From Dryomyza anilis (taxonomy: Eukaryota > Arthropoda > Insecta > Diptera > Dryomyzidae), in NCBI GenBank assembly GCA_951804985.1, contig OX638132.1:21767989-21831988 (forward strand): a stretch of 64,000 nucleotides of DNA. The letters run 5' to 3'. Made by a program: the position numbers and the translations under genes. Of the stretch, positions 24,241 through 36,091 are shown in pieces (positions within the stretch are counted from its first letter, which is position 1; each line of letters opens with the position of its first letter). The notes below the pieces were generated by a model. That model was not told the DNA's origin, did not search any database, and saw nothing but the letters and a program-made list of their open reading frames with translations.

Positions 24241-25487
24241 TAAAGATATTTTATATACGTTATATAAAAATCAGTAAATTTGAAATTTTTTGTTTGGGGA
24301 TTTTATGTTTGGGGATTTTGATTTTGGGCTTTGTGTTTGGGGATTAAGCCCAACCCGTTATTCATAAACTATAGTACAGAAAGTACGCATTTTTGCAACA
24401 AAAAAAAAGTTTGAGCCAAAAACATAGCACAGGTCAAAATTTCTATTTTTTTTATTTTTATATAAAAAAAAATATGTCTGGAAAAAAATAATTTATAATA
24501 GCTACATAGTTTATGTTTCCACGTTGTATCAAGATAATTTGATGTTTATATAATAAGCAGGGCAAGTTTTAATGATTTTGCTAATAAATGCCGTTTTTTT
24601 TCAATTTTCCATATTTAATGATGGCATATCAACTCTTACCGCCTCAACAGAAAACTCTTTCGCAGTCATACTCGTGGGCCATAAAAATAAAGTTTCTGCT
24701 ACATATGTAGTCAACGTTTATACCTGTACGATGAACGACCTTTCGTAATACATTCGTCTTGTGTCTACACGAATTTCAAATAATTGAAATAAAACCAAAA
24801 AAAATAAAGCAAGAATACAGTTTTTAGAATATAATACGAATTTTCAATACATGGTGTAGTAAAATTAAGTCAAATAAAGAGAAATGTATATAAAATCCAA
24901 CAAAATGTAGTAGACCTACTTTTTTTCAAAACAAAGACATAAATGTTATATAATTTACTACAGTAGTTTTTTCGGTGTACGAATATTTTTATTTCTTTAC
25001 TTTGAAAAGCCATTTTTTTGTGTGTAGCCATAACTTTAGATTGGTCTGAGATATATCAATGAAAACTACTCATTTGTATACTAATTTGTCTTAAGTACAA
25101 ACCATATTGCTAAAAATGGGCGGTAACTGTCAACTGAGACGCCATATAAAATTTACAGTAAAAACGCTATAACTCTGAAGATATGTGTGGTATATTATTG
25201 TGCAACATCATATAATATAAAAACAAAATGGAGCACGGAAAATTGTAGTGATCGCCCTACTACCACGCCTATCTGTCATAATGCTAATGCTAAAACTTTG
25301 GTCTCATTTGAGTTATAGTCATGAAATATTATTTCGAAGTATGGTCTAGTTCAGTGCACTGTCACGCCTACCTGCCATATAAACATAACGCTATGAAATT
25401 TTGGATGTTTTAATTTTTTGTAAGGATCAGTAATTATATGAAATTATATTGTGATCGGTCTACTTCAACGTCTACCTACAATACACG
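24241..25487. other. Intergenic, decayed repeat-like DNA
   Basis: The part at 25125-25480 has phrases such as CCACGCCTATCTGCCATA repeated at about 25260, 25365 and 25465, suggesting an old transposon interior. No gene is supported. Confidence 0.35.
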
Positions 25488-25880
25488 CTGCAAAAAGGGC
25501 TCTCCCAAACATAATTTTGCAGGCATTAACATATATGTTTGGAATTTTATGTAAACATAATATATAATTCACTGATAAATCATTTGTAAACAGGGTTGTA
25601 TTGAGCTCTTACATTTGAGACTAACATTTTAATATCCTGGAAACATTTTAATGTTGCCCCTTAAAATGGAGTATGTTCTAATGGAAACATAATAATTACT
25701 ACATCCAAACAAAATAAATATTTGAACCGAAACATAAATATGTTCAAAATAAAACATGATTTTGAACGATCTGAATATAAATATGTTTCCAGTGAAACAT
25801 ATCAGTTGTTTCAGTTCAAAAAGTAGTATGTTTGCATATATTTAAATATGTTTGTAAAGAAATCCTGAAAATAAAATAAA
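25488..25880. repeat. Interspersed repeat with AAACATAAATATG words
   Basis: The segment near 25715-25830 (ACCGAAACATAAATATG..., GAATATAAATATGTTTCCAG, ATATCAGTTGTTT) is repeated in altered form at about 30620-30710. Family unknown. Confidence 0.5.
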
Positions 25881-25990
25881 ATAAAATGTTGTTTTTTTTT
25901 TATTTATTTTTATTAAAAATCTTTAAACATGCACAGTGGGAATTTATAATAATTGAATTTATAAACAAATTTTTAAATGCATACATAAAA

Positions 25991-27047
25991 CAGTTGGGAA
26001 GGTTAAATCACATGGGAAATTTTAAAGTAGGTGTAATTATGATAGTTAGGATTATCAAAATTATAGTCGGTCTAAGCCGACTATAAATACCCTACACATA
26101 TGTGTGGTTACCATTCAAAGTGATATATAGGTCACCAGGGTATACGAATCCTGAAAATAACTACAAACATTCAATCGCTGAAGAATTTCCATTCATTTGA
26201 TACCCATATTTACAAATGGGTAGGTGTACCGATTTTCGATTTTATTTTGTGAACCACAAGTCTTTTCTCCGGAAAACTTTATTATCATGTATTTGAGCAT
26301 GATGTCAATATATATTTGACCAAAAAAGTTTACCTAAGCACGTATACATAAAAATTGATATTTATATGTACATTTTATATGAGGTATTTGAACATAAGTG
26401 GTCGGATCATAGGTCACAATGGACCGATCTCGCCAACATGGACCGATCTCGTCCGTCTGTCCGTCTGTCTGTCCGTCTGTATGTCTGTCCGTCTGTCTGT
26501 CTGTCTGTCTGTCTGTTGAAATCCCTACTACTTTTAAAATTGAAGAGCTAGATAAATGAAACTTATAACTTAGATTACTAATATACCTACGATGTATTGG
26601 CGAGATCGGTCCATTGTGACCTATGATCCGACCACTTATGTTCAAATACCTCATATAAAATAAACATATAAAGATCAATTTTTATGTATACGTGCTTAGG
26701 TAAACTTTTTTGGTCAAATATATATTGATATCATGCTCAAATACATGATAATGATGTTTTCCGGCGAAAAGACTTGTGGTTCACAAAAAAAAAAATCGAA
26801 ATTCGGTACACCTACCCATTTGTAAATATGGGTATCAAATGAATGGAAATTCTTCAGCGATTGAGTGTTTGTAGTTATTTTCAGGATTCGTATACCCTGG
26901 TGACCTATATATCACTTTGAATGGTAACCACACATATGTGTAGGGTGTTTATAGTTGGCTTAGACCGACTATAATTTTGATAATCCTAACTATCATAATT
27001 ACACATACTTTAAAATTTCCCATGTGATCTAACCTTCCCAACTGGTT
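25991..27047. mobile_element. Head-to-head DINE-1/mini-me-like copies forming a 1-kb palindrome
   Basis: 25991-26436 is the reverse complement of 26598-27047 with few mismatches. Both outer ends are the CAGTTGGGAAGGTT / AACCTTCCCAACTG terminus. The ~160-bp spacer holds a (GTCY)n microsatellite at about 26446-26518. Only the subterminal half of the element is present twice; the TATACCCTAC end is absent. Confidence 0.8.
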
Positions 27048-28059
27048 TCACTTTAGTTTCAGAAATTATATACTGCACTATATTATATTCTGTTACTATT
27101 TGTACTTTTTGTAACACAATTTATATATTTATTTAATTTACCAATAACAAAATTATTACCGACGCGAACACGTTTTCTCAACGAACAACAAGACACGTAC
27201 GCAGAAAATGTTGTGTCAACTCGGTGACCGTAGGTAGAAAATTCTGCTCCACGAGTGCCAACTTCGTATACAAGAAGAATGTTGCAAGAATACACTTATT
27301 TAAATCCAATTTCTTTTTTGTTTGTTTGTAAACATCAATATGTTCAAACGATGGCTTCGGTAGAAAATGCTGCACAACGTTGCCAACTTCATCAGTCGAT
27401 AAATTATCGATTTAATACGAGCGTGGCGAACATATGTTGTATTTATATTTGATTAATATTTTCTGTGTTTCGAAACATAGTTTTAACCAAGTAAATAGCT
27501 AAGAAATAGTTTATTCAAATGCAATTAAAATTTTATGTTGGTATTGTAACATATTTATGGTAAATTTGACGGATTCTGCTGGACAATATAATAATGTTTA
27601 CACGTGAACAAAAATAAATTCAATTTCGATTATAATTTTATTACACTTCATTTCTAATACATGTATGGTAATTTTGTATTACTTTTTAATTACATTCAAA
27701 CATATTCAAACAAATCTTTTCTATCCGTGTATAAATTCAACATATCAATGACCAACACTTCGGTACTATGCGAGATATGATGATGACCATTATAAACATA
27801 TAGTATACCCCGCTCTTCCTCTTTTCACAGAGATCAAATTAAATATATATTGTAGAACTTTATATGTCATGTTTTTAATTCAGGTAGACGTCAAAGTAGG
27901 CCAAACATAACAGTTTTTAGTTGAACGATAGAAAACTGAAAAATTAAATTTAAACTTCGTTGACCCATAATAACAACAAATTAAAATATGAATCAAATCA
28001 AAGGGGGTCAGGGTCATAGCTCGGCGAATTCACGTGGAATGCCCAATATGCATTTTGTT
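27048..28059. other. Intergenic with a short direct duplication
   Basis: At about 27231-27268 and 27358-27395 a segment beginning GGTAGAAAAT(T/G)CTGC and ending GCCAACTTC is repeated directly, about 125 bases apart. Otherwise no feature is supported. Confidence 0.4.
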
Positions 28060-28667
28060 TTATTTTCCCCGAATGCATCACTGACTTAGTAATTACAACA
28101 ATTATAAAGCACTTAATTTATTGCGAATTTATTATACCAAAATATATAAGTTTGGAAAAACATTCGATCAGTTCGTAGGATGTATTCAAGACAAATAATT
28201 CAAATGATGCAGTTGCTTATAATCTGGATATGCATTTGCAATGTGAGTTCGATTAGGTATTTTTTTTATATATTTAATATATATAATTTTCAATATTTTA
28301 GGTAAGCGCCTCTGTGCATTTTACAAGCATACTTTGCACCGAAATTGACCCGAATTTTGTCACTTTCAACTATTGTTACGTAAAGGCGGTCAATCGATCA
28401 AACAAATACATATCCCTGAAAGTAAATCTGCATCAGTTGCCGGTTACAAATGTCACGGTAAGTTCTAAAAAATTTTAATGTTAGTACTTTTTTGGTTTAT
28501 TATTATCGATACAGTTGAAAAAACGCGCCAATGGATATAAACCATTTCTGTACAATGTTGAATTTGATGCTTGCAAATTTCAAAAAAACATGAAGAAAAA
28601 TCCATTACTAAAATACTTGTTCCAGTTTATTAGCTACAGTAGTAATATGAATCATACCTGTCCATAT

Positions 28668-30235
28668 CAGACATGGGCATTCACAATTACAAAAATTTTC
28701 AATTACAATTACATGTAATTGTAATTAATAAAATTCCAATTACAATTACATGTAATTGTAATTGAAAATTTTGCAATTACAATTACATTTAATTGCATAT
28801 TAGACTAATTTTTTCCAATTACAAAAAAAATTGAAAAATGTAATTGAAAAAAATGTAATTGAAGCTAAAAACGGAACAATTAATTTTTTTTCAATTAATT
28901 ACATGAAAAATTAATGTATTACAGCTGAAGACGGTAATTACGAACACTCAATGGAACTTTTCTTGGATGAAACTTTTCCAATGGGCATAGATTCACATCC
29001 ATGTGCGTCATTGGAATTTTTTTGGATGCATCTGTTCCAATGGGCATAGATTCACATCCAGATGCATCATTGGAACTTTTTTGGATGAAACTGTTCCAAT
29101 GGGCATAGATTCACATCCAGGTGCGTCATTGGAACTTTTTTGGATGCATCTGTTCCAATGGGCATAGATTCACATCCAGGTGCATCATTGGAACTTCACG
29201 CAACTGGATGTAATTCACGCACCTGGATGTGAATCTATGCCCATTGGAACAGTTTCATCCAAAAAAGTTCCAATGACGCACCTGGATGTGAATCTATGCC
29301 CATTGGAACAGATGCATCCAAAAAGTTCCAATGACGCACATGGATGTGAATCTATGCCCATTGGAATAGTTAATCCAAGAAAAGTTCCAATGATGTATCT
29401 GGATGTGAATCTATGCCCATTGGAACAGTTTCGTCCAAAAAAGTTCCAATGACGCACCTGGAAGTGAACCTATGCCCATTGGAACAGTTTCATCCAAAAA
29501 GTACCAATGATGCATCTGGATGTGAATCTATGCCCATTGGAACAGTTTCGTCCAATAAAGTTCCAATGACGCACCTGGATGTGAATCTTTGCCCATTGGA
29601 ACAGTTTCGTCCAAAAAAGTTCCAATGATGCACCTGGATGTGAATCTATGTCCATTGGAACAGTTTCGTCCAAAAAAGTTCCAATGACGCACCTGGATGT
29701 GAATCTATGCCCATTGGAACAGATGCATCCAAAAAAGTTCCAATGACTCACCTGGATGTGAATATTTGCCCATTGGAACAGTTTCATCCAAAAAAGTTCC
29801 AATGATGCATCTGGATGTGAATCTATGCCCATTGGAACAGTTGCGTCCAAAAAAGTTCCAATGGCGCACCTGGATGTGAATCTATGCCCATTGGAACAGA
29901 TGCATCCAAAAAAGTTCCAATGACGCACCTGGATGTGAATCTAATTGATAATATCTTGTTAATGGATTACTTTTCATGTAATTAAATTAAAAAAAATGTA
30001 ATTATTACTGTTTATTCCTCAATTACTTTTAATTTCTATTACATATTTCAAATTACATTTTTCAAAATGTAATTATAATTGAAAAAATTCAATTACAATT
30101 ACAAGCAATTGTAATTGAAAAAATTCAATTACAATTACAAGTAATTGCAATTGACAAAAGTTCAATTACAATTACATATAATTGTAATTGCTCGTGTAAT
30201 TAATTACAAAATGTAATTGATAATGCCCAACTCTG
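28668..30235. mobile_element. hAT-type non-autonomous element, 1568 bp, 8-bp TSD
   Basis: GTCCATAT is duplicated at 28660-28667 and 30236-30243; gene A shows the empty site with one copy. Ends CAGACATGGGCATT and, reversed, CAGAGTTGGGCATT are inverted repeats of the hAT kind (8-bp duplication is typical of hAT). Subterminal parts are rich in the palindromic CAATTACATGTAATTG words. The centre is the 59-bp array at 28940-29940. No transposase frame is present. Confidence 0.88.
28940..29940. repeat. About 59-bp minisatellite in two opposed blocks
   Basis: Units contain TTGGAACTTTTTTGGATG, CATCTGTTCCAATGGGCATA and GATTCACATCCAGGTGCGTC. About four run in one direction (28940-29200) and about twelve in the other (29215-29940), meeting head to head near 29205. 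The overlapping frames on both strands arise because the unit is not a multiple of three; they are not genes. Confidence 0.85.
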
Positions 30236-30464
30236 GTCCATATGATGTAAATAAATAATAATATTTTTTCAAAAACCATTTAGTAAACGTATTAATGTTC
30301 CTTTCTAGCATGATTTAATTGTAGATAAATTTCCAAATGTTTACATGGACAATATGTTTTCCAAACAACTTCCAATGCCTTGGGGTGACTATGGTATCTT
30401 CACTAATTGGACGGCCTATAATGTGTTACGTGCCACTTTCAATATGTATTCTACATTAACATAA

Positions 30465-30930
30465 CTAACATATCAAATACTGTTAGTGAACAATAATTGA
30501 AGGAAATTTTATTTTAAAATAAAATAAAGAAAACTGTTCTGATCTTTTATTAAAGGTACTTTTTGCAAATGGATTTTCTTAGGTTTTACTACAATTACTA
30601 CATACACACAAAAAAAATATTAAACCGAAACATAAATATATATAAAATAAAACTTAATTTGGAACAACCTGAATATAAATATTTTTCCAGAGAATTATAT
30701 CAGTTGTTTTTGAATTTTGAATGCATAACTAACTTTTCTACACATATTATGGTTTTGTTAACTAATTTTTTAAATCCAGACAACAAAAAAAAACTAGAGT
30801 GCTTGTGCAAATATTCACTCCTTCTGTATTTTTCTCCGATTTTACTCGTAACAGCTTTTCAAAGAAATTTTTTAAATACTCTCTGCCATAATATATCGAC
30901 AAAAATAATTTTGCTGATAGTTTATGATAT
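30465..30930. other. 3' flank of gene B and repeat remnant
   Basis: The duplicated unit continues to about 30530. From 30620 to 30710 a relative of the 25715-25830 repeat is found. A 152-codon frame runs from here into the LTR and is not a gene. Confidence 0.4.
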
Positions 30931-31463
30931 TGTTACGAAAATTCAGTCTACGGAAAACTGTTCTACCAGTTCGTATCGCTGGATTGTGTACAAAATAAAA
31001 ACACTCTTATGTTTGGTTTAAATTATAACAATTAACTTTATTAATTCACTTTAATAAACAACTTTACTAATAACAAATTCGAACAACTGCTGCATGTCCT
31101 CAATTTAACTTGACAATTATCACACGAGATGCCCTCGACCACTTTACAATCACTACTGAAGTGCTGTACCTCAGATGGGCTTCCTTATATACTGCATGCA
31201 TCAGTTCGACACGTTTCGACAAGCTTCGACTTGTTTCGAGAACCTTCTACTCGTTTCGTGAATGACGCATGCTATTGGCATCTGATTCGCACTCAAGTGT
31301 TTTAATGCGCTGATCTTCCATCTCTTTATCGCACACTGCCTCAGTGCGCTGAATGATCTTCCGTCTCTTTCTAACACATTGCTTAGTGCGCTGAATTGTC
31401 TTGCGTCTTATTTATTATTGTTGATTGCTTGCACAGTGGAGCAAATTACCTCTTTTCGTAACA
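30931..31463 (-). mobile_element. Solo LTR, second copy, 533 bp
   Basis: TGTTACGAAAATTCAG to TTTTCGTAACA with ATAT at 30927-30930 and 31464-31467. TATATAAGG followed by TTCAGTAGTG on the minus strand is conserved with the 17369-17889 copy. Its termini match each other fully over 11 bases (TGTTACGAAAA), unlike the first copy, which has A for C at one end. Confidence 0.85.
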
Positions 31464-32310
31464 ATATCTATTATGTGTTGGTAAATAATTTTAGTTAATA
31501 AAGAGATTATGAACTGTGAGGTGATATTTTGAGCAAAAAAAAGGCATATTCAGGTTTTAAGCGATTTTTTATTATTTCTTATATTTAAAATATATGATAA
31601 TTTTTACTTGTATATTTATTTTTATTTAATAATAGTTTATTCAGTGCCGAATGAATTAATTTGAATATTTGTTTAAATTAAAAAAAATTACACTATTTTT
31701 ATCTTTTTTATTAAAAACATGTACCCATATGATAACATTCCAAAAAATCAACAACTTTTTGAATTTGTCTTATCGGGTCTTAAATGAGCCAAAAAAAAAA
31801 AATGATCCAAAAAAATCAAAAAAAAAACTTTAAGAATATTTAAGGTTTAAAATAAAAAAAAATATTTACTGAAAGGGCTAATAGTTTGCAACATTTATTA
31901 AATTTACTAAACAGTTGCCATATCCACTTTATTTTACGAAAAGAGGTCTAAACTGCTGATCCGATCTGATTGAAATTTTGCATCAGGAAATTATGGAGTC
32001 CGGATAGTGACATAAGATATATATGAGCGGAATAGGACAACTGGGCGTGGCACCTCTCATACAACCTAAACTTTTAAAACGATATAACTCTGCACTTACA
32101 GCAGCTACGAACATGAAACAAAAAACTCAAATACAAAAAATGTTACAGAAGCAAAAACACAAATAAAAATACAAAAGTAAAATCGCAATTCAAAGCCGAA
32201 AAATAATAGCAAACTAATAAAAAACATATGTAAATACACAAAAACAAAAGCAAAATCATAAAGACAAACACAAAAACAAACATAATAACAAAACACAAAC
32301 AAAAGTAAAT
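31464..32310. other. Intergenic; A/C-rich low-complexity from about 32100
   Basis: From about 32105 to 32318 the DNA is a run of ACAAAAACAAAAGCAAAAT-like words that resumes at 36092, on the other side of the inserted 3.8-kb element. Upstream, nothing is supported. Confidence 0.45.
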
Positions 32311-33639
32311 GTAAAAACCAAGAATTGAAACCTAAACGAATAACGGTTTCGATTTCGGTTTTTTCCGCGTTTCGGTTTTAAGTTTTTATAACGAAACGGT
32401 TTCGGTATACCGGTTTCAAGTTACGGTTTTGATTTCGGTTTTTGTATAAAATTTCTTTTTTACACATTTATTCAAATAATTTAACATTGTTTATATTGTG
32501 CTAAGTTATGTTCAAATTGTGATATGGGGATAAAGATATTGGGGCAATGTTTGTTGTTATTTTAGTAAAAATATTGTGTTATATGAATTATTTCATTGAT
32601 TTCGCCGAGAAATAATTTGAATTCAAAATTTCATGACCACAAACCAATGAAAAGCAACATTTTGACTTCACCTATTGAATATTGTACGATTTCCATCCAT
32701 AAAAGCCAAAGAAATTTAATTGCAACAATTAAATGAACTGCAAATAATATAAGCATCTAAATAGCTTCAAAAGTGCTTCAAAAGTCGCTTCAAAAAGATA
32801 AAATAGACAAATTAATGTTGTTTATCTTTTCTTCGCTATGCTAGTTCATACATCGATTGTGCAGATGCACTGTGCACATTATTATTTTTGATTTACTTTT
32901 ATACATAGTTTTTTTGTTAATTGTAAAATCATGAAGTTTTCTTAAGTTCTACGTGCATTCTATGTGCATTATTTCCTTTAACTTATAAACCAAAAAAAAA
33001 AAGATAAGAACATTTTCACAGTGTATTCATTTGAAAGTGCAACAACAACAAAAATACGAATAAAGCAGCATCCAAGCTTTTGATAGAATTTTTGGCGGGA
33101 GACTTGTTGTACCACATAGAAAACTCGTTGTTGTTGCCAACTAGATAGCTGTACTGATACATACATGTAGTGTGGTGCCATGCGACTGTCCGTTGTCATG
33201 TGTCTGTCTGTTGTCATGCGACTGTCTGTTGTCATGCGTCTGTCCGTTGTATGCGTCTGTCTGTTGTCAAGCGTCTGTCTGTTGCCATGCGATGATACAA
33301 GATAGCAACGAAGAGTTGTCGTTGTGAAAGTGTGTGTATACGCATCGTAATTCGTTATTGTTGTTTCCCTTCTTTCTGTTAATGTTTGCTTTATAGCGTT
33401 TGAGATTGTGTTCGGAAAGATAAATGTTACTCTGCTACCCTGGTACGTGTAGTTGAAGAAATTGAAAAATATGGAAAATAAGTAACTTAAATACAATTAG
33501 TGTTCAATTCTATTCGTTTTCATAATTAATCTGCAGTTTAAGATATTTGTCTTCGATATTTTATTTAAAATTTAAAAAGTTAAATTTTGCAAGATTCTTG
33601 CAAGCAAGTGTTAGAAAGGTATTGCAAGAACAAGATCAT

Positions 33640-34215
33640 ATCGTAAGTATCATGCCAAAGGGGCGAATGTGCAATTTTTGACATTTGCGTTTTTTTTACA
33701 TTTTTGAATGTAGTTTTTCCTCAAGTATACTACGCTAAAATCGCGTGTCGTTTTGTTGGATATTTCTAGCCACAAAAGTCAAAACCAAATGGGCGAATTT
33801 GAAAAATTGAAAGTCTTGTTATGACAAAAGGGCGAATCTTTTCTTTTTCGCAATAACTTTTTATTGATAAGAGATAAAATAGTGGTGTTATTGTTTTTTT
33901 TTTAAGCACCTATCGATCTGCATATTTATTTAAAAATATTTTGCCAAACATTAATTTGCCATTTTAATACTTCTACATTACCATTTTATCTTGTACAAAT
34001 AAAAAATGATTGCAAAAAAACGAAGAAATTGAAAATCTTGTCATGCCAAAAGGGCGAATCTTTTCGTTTTTTGGCTTTAACTCTTTAATGGTACAAGATA
34101 AAATAGTGATGTAAAGGCATTTATTTATTGTTTTTTTTCAAAGCACCTATCGATCTGCATCATTAATTATTTGCAGGAAAAAATATTTTAAATAATGATG
34201 CAGATGATGCCTTAT
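33640..34215. repeat. Copy of the fold-back repeat at 23440-24240
   Basis: ATCATGCCAAAGGGGCGAAT at 33650 and the following ~150 bases match 23480-23640; GATAAAATAGTG blocks recur near 33873 and 34097. It is shorter and more diverged than the first copy. Confidence 0.7.
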
Positions 34216-34377
34216 ATATTTATAATACAGTAAGTTGTCCAAATCCAAAGATATTTTATATACGTTATAATAATTCATGAATAAACCAAAATAACAGAAA
34301 TTGAAAAAATCTAACTTTTGCTAATTTTTAAAGCACTTTCAAATTTGATATCCCAACATTTTTAAAAATGCACCTAT

Positions 34378-35740
34378 TAGGGATGTCAATCCCTATTAGG
34401 GATGTCAATCCCGAACTATTTTTCAATCCCGTAATTTCGGGACTGAAAATTTTGAATCCCGGGATCCCGGGATTAGTCCCGGGATTTAAAAAAATAATAG
34501 CATATGCATAAAATAACCACATCTATCTTTGAATAATAAACAATTATAATGCATAAGGCTCAAACAAAACTCATATATTCAAATGCATCCGTTTTCAGGT
34601 TGGGTATCCAAATATACATGGTATCCAAAATACAAAATCCGCGATATATAAACCCCAGTCGATCCTCAAACATTTTTTCATACTATTTATTGAAAAATTA
34701 TTTTTTAGTACAAATAAAATAAAATTTTTATTGGTTTTTTGTGGAAAACAATAGTTTATAAAAAAATTATAATTAAAAAAAAAATAGTTCTTAGTGGACA
34801 CATTTTTTTAAAGTTTTTGTGATTTTTAATTAATAACAAATTTAAAAATTAATTCAATTTAGAAACGTGGATTTATTTATGTCAACTCAATCGTTTGAGT
34901 GGATTTTATACCGTTAGTTTAATCGAATTCAGATTTTGTAAAAAGATTTATTCTCGATCAAATGGATTTTATATGATTGAAATTTGTAGTACGCACAATT
35001 TGATTGTAATGAATGTGAAAAATGTTAGTTTTAGACCCAAATGAAAAAATGTTAGGGTGTTCAATTATATTTATTTAAGTATTTTGTTATTAATAAGGAT
35101 TATAAAGGTTACATTCAGAGACAACGGTTCCAGTTTTAACGCTATTCGAAACCCCGATTTAATTCGCCATCATAGTTGATAGTAAATCTTTCGACTGTCT
35201 TCAAAATATTAGTTTAATATAAGACCGTCATTATATTATATTATTTACTATTTTTACGTAATTTCTGTATTTCGAATCGAGAGATTACACTGTTCAGCTT
35301 AAAATTCTCCCTGTTTTCATTCATATCATTTCTATTTATTTTTAATGTGGGAAAACGTATAGGGAAAAAACTAAAAACGCAGTTCGAATCAGCACATTAA
35401 AATAATGTAGAAATGGTATGAATAAAGACAAGAGGAACAAAAGTTCTAATTTTGCCGAACAGTGATATTAGTCGAAAGTGACGTAATTTTTAACAATTGT
35501 GAATTTGATAGAAGTCAAAAAGCATGTAATTCATTATTATTGACGTCAGTGTTTTAAGATTTTAGTCCATTAAATGTTAGATTTATTTTTTCACAAAATG
35601 TGTACAAAAACATTGAAAGACTTTTGAATAAACTATTAAAAAAATGATCTACTAGCGTTTTTTGTAATCCCGAAAATTCCGGGATGAGTTTTTCGGGACT
35701 GTTTGACTCAAAACCCGGTATCTCGCTATTGACATCCCTA
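34378..35740. mobile_element. Nested hAT-like element, 1363 bp
   Basis: Ends TAGGGATGTCAAT and, reversed, the same 13 bases; flanked by GCACCTAT (34370-34377) and GTACCTAT (35741-35748), an 8-bp duplication with one mismatch. The left end is tandemly doubled (TAGGGATGTCAATCCCTAT occurs once before the second start at 34397). Both subterminal parts are rich in CCCGGGATT/CGGGA words. No transposase seen. Confidence 0.8.
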
Positions 35741-36091
35741 GTACCTATGCAAGAGCAAGACTTAGTGTGCAAGAACAAGATTACCATTTCTTGTCTTGTT
35801 TTTGCAAATGATCATCACTAACCGCTACAAAAATTAATGAAACAAAAAACAAATTTTAGACCAAAGACCGTTTTTTTGGGAATATTGTGTCTCAAAAAAA
35901 TGTTTTTCTGTTTCTTTTTATAGATTTTTAAAAACCGGTTTAAACCGGTATAAAACGGAAACCGTTTATTTCGGTTTTGGATATCGGTTTATTTCTGATT
36001 TTTTGAAATAACGGTTTCGGTTTCGTTTTTAAAAATAAAACGGTTTTAAACGGATATCGAGTCGGTTACGGTTTCAATCCTTGGTAAAAAC

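Larger units (their letters stand above)
28180..30464 (+). pseudogene. DUF1091-family gene B, exon 3 split by a hAT-type element
   Basis: Exons 28180-28242, 28302-28457, 28515-28667 plus 30244-30246, and 30309-30464 match gene A exon for exon (63, 156, 156, 156 bases without the insert) and are at high identity. Start, signal peptide, cysteines and the final stop are all preserved. A 1568-bp insertion after the CPY codons places stop codons in frame (the last codons read CPYQTWAF...) and moves the splice donor of intron 3, only 3 bases away in the ancestral gene, 1.57 kb downstream. Unless the insert is spliced out from a cryptic donor, the product loses its last ~52 residues. The rest shows no frameshift, so the break looks recent. 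It may be polymorphic. Confidence 0.85.
32319..36083. mobile_element. DNA transposon-like element, 3765 bp, 8-bp TSD
   Basis: GTAAAAAC flanks it at 32311-32318 and 36084-36091. Ends CAAGAATTGAAACC and, reversed, CAAGGATTGAAACC are inverted repeats; both subterminal regions are dense in ACGGTTTCGG/CCGGTTT words. The 8-bp duplication suggests hAT. The interior holds an 18-bp tandem repeat (CTGTTGTCATGCGTCTGT type, 33184-33295), a fold-back repeat (33640-34215) and a second element (34378-35740). No transposase frame was recognised. Confidence 0.8.

Noticed and set aside
26446..26518. CRISPR-like short repeats
   Set aside because: It is a (GTCY)n microsatellite within a mini-me-like element; there are no spacers.
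28930..29940. Long overlapping frames on both strands (up to 152 codons)
   Set aside because: They are produced by a 59-bp tandem repeat inside a MITE and have no start context or homology.
30563..31021. 152-codon frame downstream of DUF1091 gene B
   Set aside because: It crosses from a repeat remnant into the solo LTR and has no family resemblance.
32978..33496. 172-codon minus frame inside the 3.8-kb element as a transposase
   Set aside because: The middle is a TTDSRMTTDRHM-type translation of an 18-bp repeat, and no transposase motif is visible.
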